From: a virus
DNA length: 21,434 bases
Strand: one strand, 5' to 3'
IMG/VR virus record: IMGVR_UViG_3300047170_000088
Span: 1 to 21,434 of that record
Positions within the stretch are counted from its first letter, which is position 1. Each line of letters begins with the position of its first letter. Positions 20,112 to 21,434 of the stretch are shown here, one piece after another. Position numbers and translations under genes: made by a program. The notes beneath the pieces were generated by a model, which was not told where the DNA came from, searched no databases, and saw only the letters and a list, made by a program, of their open reading frames with translations.

Positions 20112-20250
20112 CGCGCCTCGCTCCCGGCTGTATCTGCATGCTCGAAAGAGGGAGCCCGGGCTTCATGCTGCAGCCCGCGCTCACCGGCGTGCAACCCCGG
20201 GTCGGGTTCCAGGTCGCGTCGGTCCACTCGATGCCGGTAGTCGCGCTCAT
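20101..20250 (-). pseudogene. Truncated DUF5131 (Gp37/Gp68-like) gene
   Basis: A 49-codon ORF begins [20 protein letters not shown] and continues TPVSAGCS. This is the conserved N-terminus of DUF5131 phage proteins (IEWTDxTWNPxxGCxxVSxGCxxCYA), which are normally over 200 residues with a radical-SAM-like cysteine pattern. Here the sequence departs from the family exactly before the next expected CYA cysteine and ends about 20 residues later, with no further domain downstream. Its start overlaps the upstream stop (ATGA) and its end overlaps the next start, so the remnant keeps the translational coupling of the cluster. A deletion of the gene body is the simplest reading. Confidence 0.65.
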
Positions 20251-20432
20251 GCGGTCCTTTCTATCTCTCGCTCGATCGCCCGCGCGACCGCAGCGTCAGC
20301 CAGTTCGCGGCGCTCGCCGTGCGGCAAATCCCGCACCTCGCCATCCGGCCCCGACGTGCACGGATCATCCGGCAGCGCGTGACACACCGGGCACGCATAG
20401 CCATACGCTGCGTCCTGCTCTTCGTCCGACAT
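20247..20432 (-). CDS. Small zinc-binding protein
   Basis: The 61-residue product has [12 protein letters not shown], then RDLPHGERR. This is the pattern of phage and actinobacterial-type small zinc-binding domains (CPxCxAxxxxPC...HxxR) often encoded in early regions, thought to bind nucleic acid. GGAGGG lies 6 nt before ATG 20432. It overlaps the following truncated DUF5131 ORF by four bases. Confidence 0.7.
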   Translation of the reverse strand: MSDEEQDAAYGYACPVCHALPDDPCTSGPDGEVRDLPHGERRELADAAVARAIEREIERTA

Positions 20433-20456
20433 ACCGGCCCTCCTTCTCAGTGTTCG

Positions 20457-20936
20457 CTACTCAAATTCCTCGAACAGCGATAGATTCGCATCCGGCCGCG
20501 CGTGATATCCGGCCAGCGCCACCTCGAACAATCCCTGCGCGCCGCGCACATACACCGGCTCGTCGAGCACGCACAGCCTGGTGAGCTGAAAGGCGTAGCG
20601 CCCCTTGCCATCGTCGCCATCGGAGAAGTCGCCCCAGAACTCGGTATCCGGATCGATGTGTCCTCGCAGCATCGACGTTGGCACGCAATCTTTCAGATCC
20701 ACCACGCAGACCACCGCGCCATACTCCATGCCAAACCTGCCGCAGTCCTCCATGCGGCGCTTGAGTTTGTGCCGCGCGCTGATATCCCACTCGTGCTCGT
20801 TCTCGGTCCACGCACGCCTGGCCGCATGGATGGCCAGAGGCCCGCGATAGCGGGTCGACCAGTGCCGCGTCTCGAAGGTCTTCAGCCCCAGCGCGATGGC
20901 CTGCGCATGCGGCTGCCAGAGCGAAAGCGCTTTCAC
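20457..20936 (-). CDS. ASCH domain protein
   Basis: The 159-residue protein opens with MKALSLWQPHAQAIALGLKT, then FETRHWSTRYRGPLAIHAA, the unmistakable N-terminal half of the ASCH domain (a PUA-like RNA-binding fold; some members hydrolyse modified nucleosides such as N4-acetylcytidine). The rest (GAVVCVVDLKDCVP, EFWGDFSDGDDGKGRYAFQL, QGLFEVAL) completes the barrel. The start is GTG at 20936, placed where the family motif begins and 10 nt after the upstream stop. Such genes are frequent in phage early regions; the substrate is unknown. Confidence 0.88.
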   Translation of the reverse strand: MKALSLWQPHAQAIALGLKTFETRHWSTRYRGPLAIHAARRAWTENEHEWDISARHKLKRRMEDCGRFGMEYGAVVCVVDLKDCVPTSMLRGHIDPDTEFWGDFSDGDDGKGRYAFQLTRLCVLDEPVYVRGAQGLFEVALAGYHARPDANLSLFEEFE

Positions 20937-20946
20937 CGGAGCCCGC

Positions 20947-21180
20947 TCACAGGATCAGCCGCAGCGGGATCGCTTCGACCGCCGGGGAAGGCGCGCGCTG
21001 CTCCAGCAACTCCTGCTCGAACTGCCTCGAGTCCTCGCCATGCGCCACCGCGATGCGCGTGATGTAGGCATGCACCTTCACGCCCGACTCGGTCACGCCC
21101 TCCCATATCCGCGCCGGCACCGTGGCCCCGCCAATAATCAATCCAGTCATCTTCGTGGTCGATTCCAGATTCACTTTCAT
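20947..21180 (-). CDS. Small hypothetical protein
   Basis: The 77-residue product begins MKVNLESTTKMTGLIIGGAT and appears mainly beta-stranded up to residue 48, then helical. It has no recognised family. AAAGGA lies about 9 nt before ATG 21180, a good Shine-Dalgarno. It precedes the ASCH gene by 10 nt. Confidence 0.65.
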   Translation of the reverse strand: MKVNLESTTKMTGLIIGGATVPARIWEGVTESGVKVHAYITRIAVAHGEDSRQFEQELLEQRAPSPAVEAIPLRLIL

Positions 21181-21233
21181 CGCCTCATCCTTTCGTTGTC
21201 ACAACATCAGTTTCAAATACGCTCACGTGCGCC

Positions 21234-21434
21234 CTAAGCGACGATGGCCGCATCCGGCAGTTGTTTCGCGAGCCAGTGTTTGACCGACTGCATCGCGTCG
21301 AGCTTCCACTTGTTGCCATCCACTTCAAACAGCGCCACCGTGGGCACCGACTTGTCGGCGCCTTTCATGCGCACCAGGAAATGGGTCATCACCTGCGGCG
21401 CTTCGCGAAAGGTGCGAAAGGGTGCGAGCGGGAT
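21234..21434 (-). CDS. C-terminal part of a phage protein, possibly YfdQ-like (DUF2303)
   Basis: The last 66 codons of a gene enter from the right edge. The visible part reads IPLAPFRTFREAPQ, then THFLVRMKG and PTVALFEVDGNKWKLDAM. The pattern PLAPFRTFxE...ALFExDGxxW reminds me of the C-terminus of DUF2303/YfdQ-type early phage proteins, but without the rest this is tentative. It ends in TAG at 21234-21236, 53 bp before the next gene. Confidence 0.55.
   Translation of the reverse strand: MPLAPFRTFREAPQVMTHFLVRMKGADKSVPTVALFEVDGNKWKLDAMQSVKHWLAKQLPDAAIVA

Overview
The window is part of a tailed-phage genome, either a prophage or a phage contig, of siphovirus type with an HK97-like head. GC content is high and essentially every gene lies on the minus strand, so transcription runs from the right edge to the left edge. 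No integrase, repressor, lysis gene, tRNA or host core gene is visible, so the phage ends and lifestyle cannot be fixed. The host looks like a high-GC soil-type bacterium. Palindromic GC-rich short repeats inside the tail genes remind me of those common in Acidobacteriota genomes, but that assignment is inference only.

Right part (about 16.3-21.4 kb), early/replication module: an unrecognised partial gene at the right edge; a cassette of small genes (an ASCH-domain protein, a zinc-binding miniprotein, a severely truncated DUF5131 (Gp37/Gp68) gene and several unknowns); a winged-helix replication initiator whose central linker is built from four 24-bp tandem iterons, a lambda-O-like arrangement suggesting the origin lies inside the gene; a degenerate receiver-domain protein; two unknown genes; and an HNH endonuclease just before the packaging genes.

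Middle (about 9.4-16.3 kb), packaging and head module: between the HNH gene and the small terminase lie a CRISPR mini-array (four identical 33-bp type I-C-like repeats, three spacers, no cas genes) and four helically phased ACGCGT motifs next to terS. Then come terS, terL, portal, two small inserted genes (one zinc-ribbon-like), a ClpP-type prohead protease with a cysteine-rich tail, a Rho-independent terminator, the major capsid protein and a small head gene.

Left part (1-9.1 kb), connector and tail module: head-tail connector, head-closure protein with a Pro/Ala-rich insertion, a membrane/coiled-coil protein, a DUF3168-type tail completion protein, tail tube protein, G-type tail assembly chaperone with a -1 frameshift signal into T, an HK97 gp10-like protein in an unusual position, tape measure protein, a collagen-like protein with a signal peptide, and a tail gene that appears 3'-truncated.

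Several signs of mosaicism stand out. A fragment resembling a BrnA antitoxin C-terminus lies in an AT-rich patch after T. REP-like 42-nt palindromic units sit in frame in G and at another gene junction. A perfect 127-bp copy of the tape measure 3' end lies at the left edge. The candidates for something new are the cas-less array in the packaging intergenic region, the intragenic iteron origin, the phased motifs before terS, and the palindromic repeats colonising tail genes.
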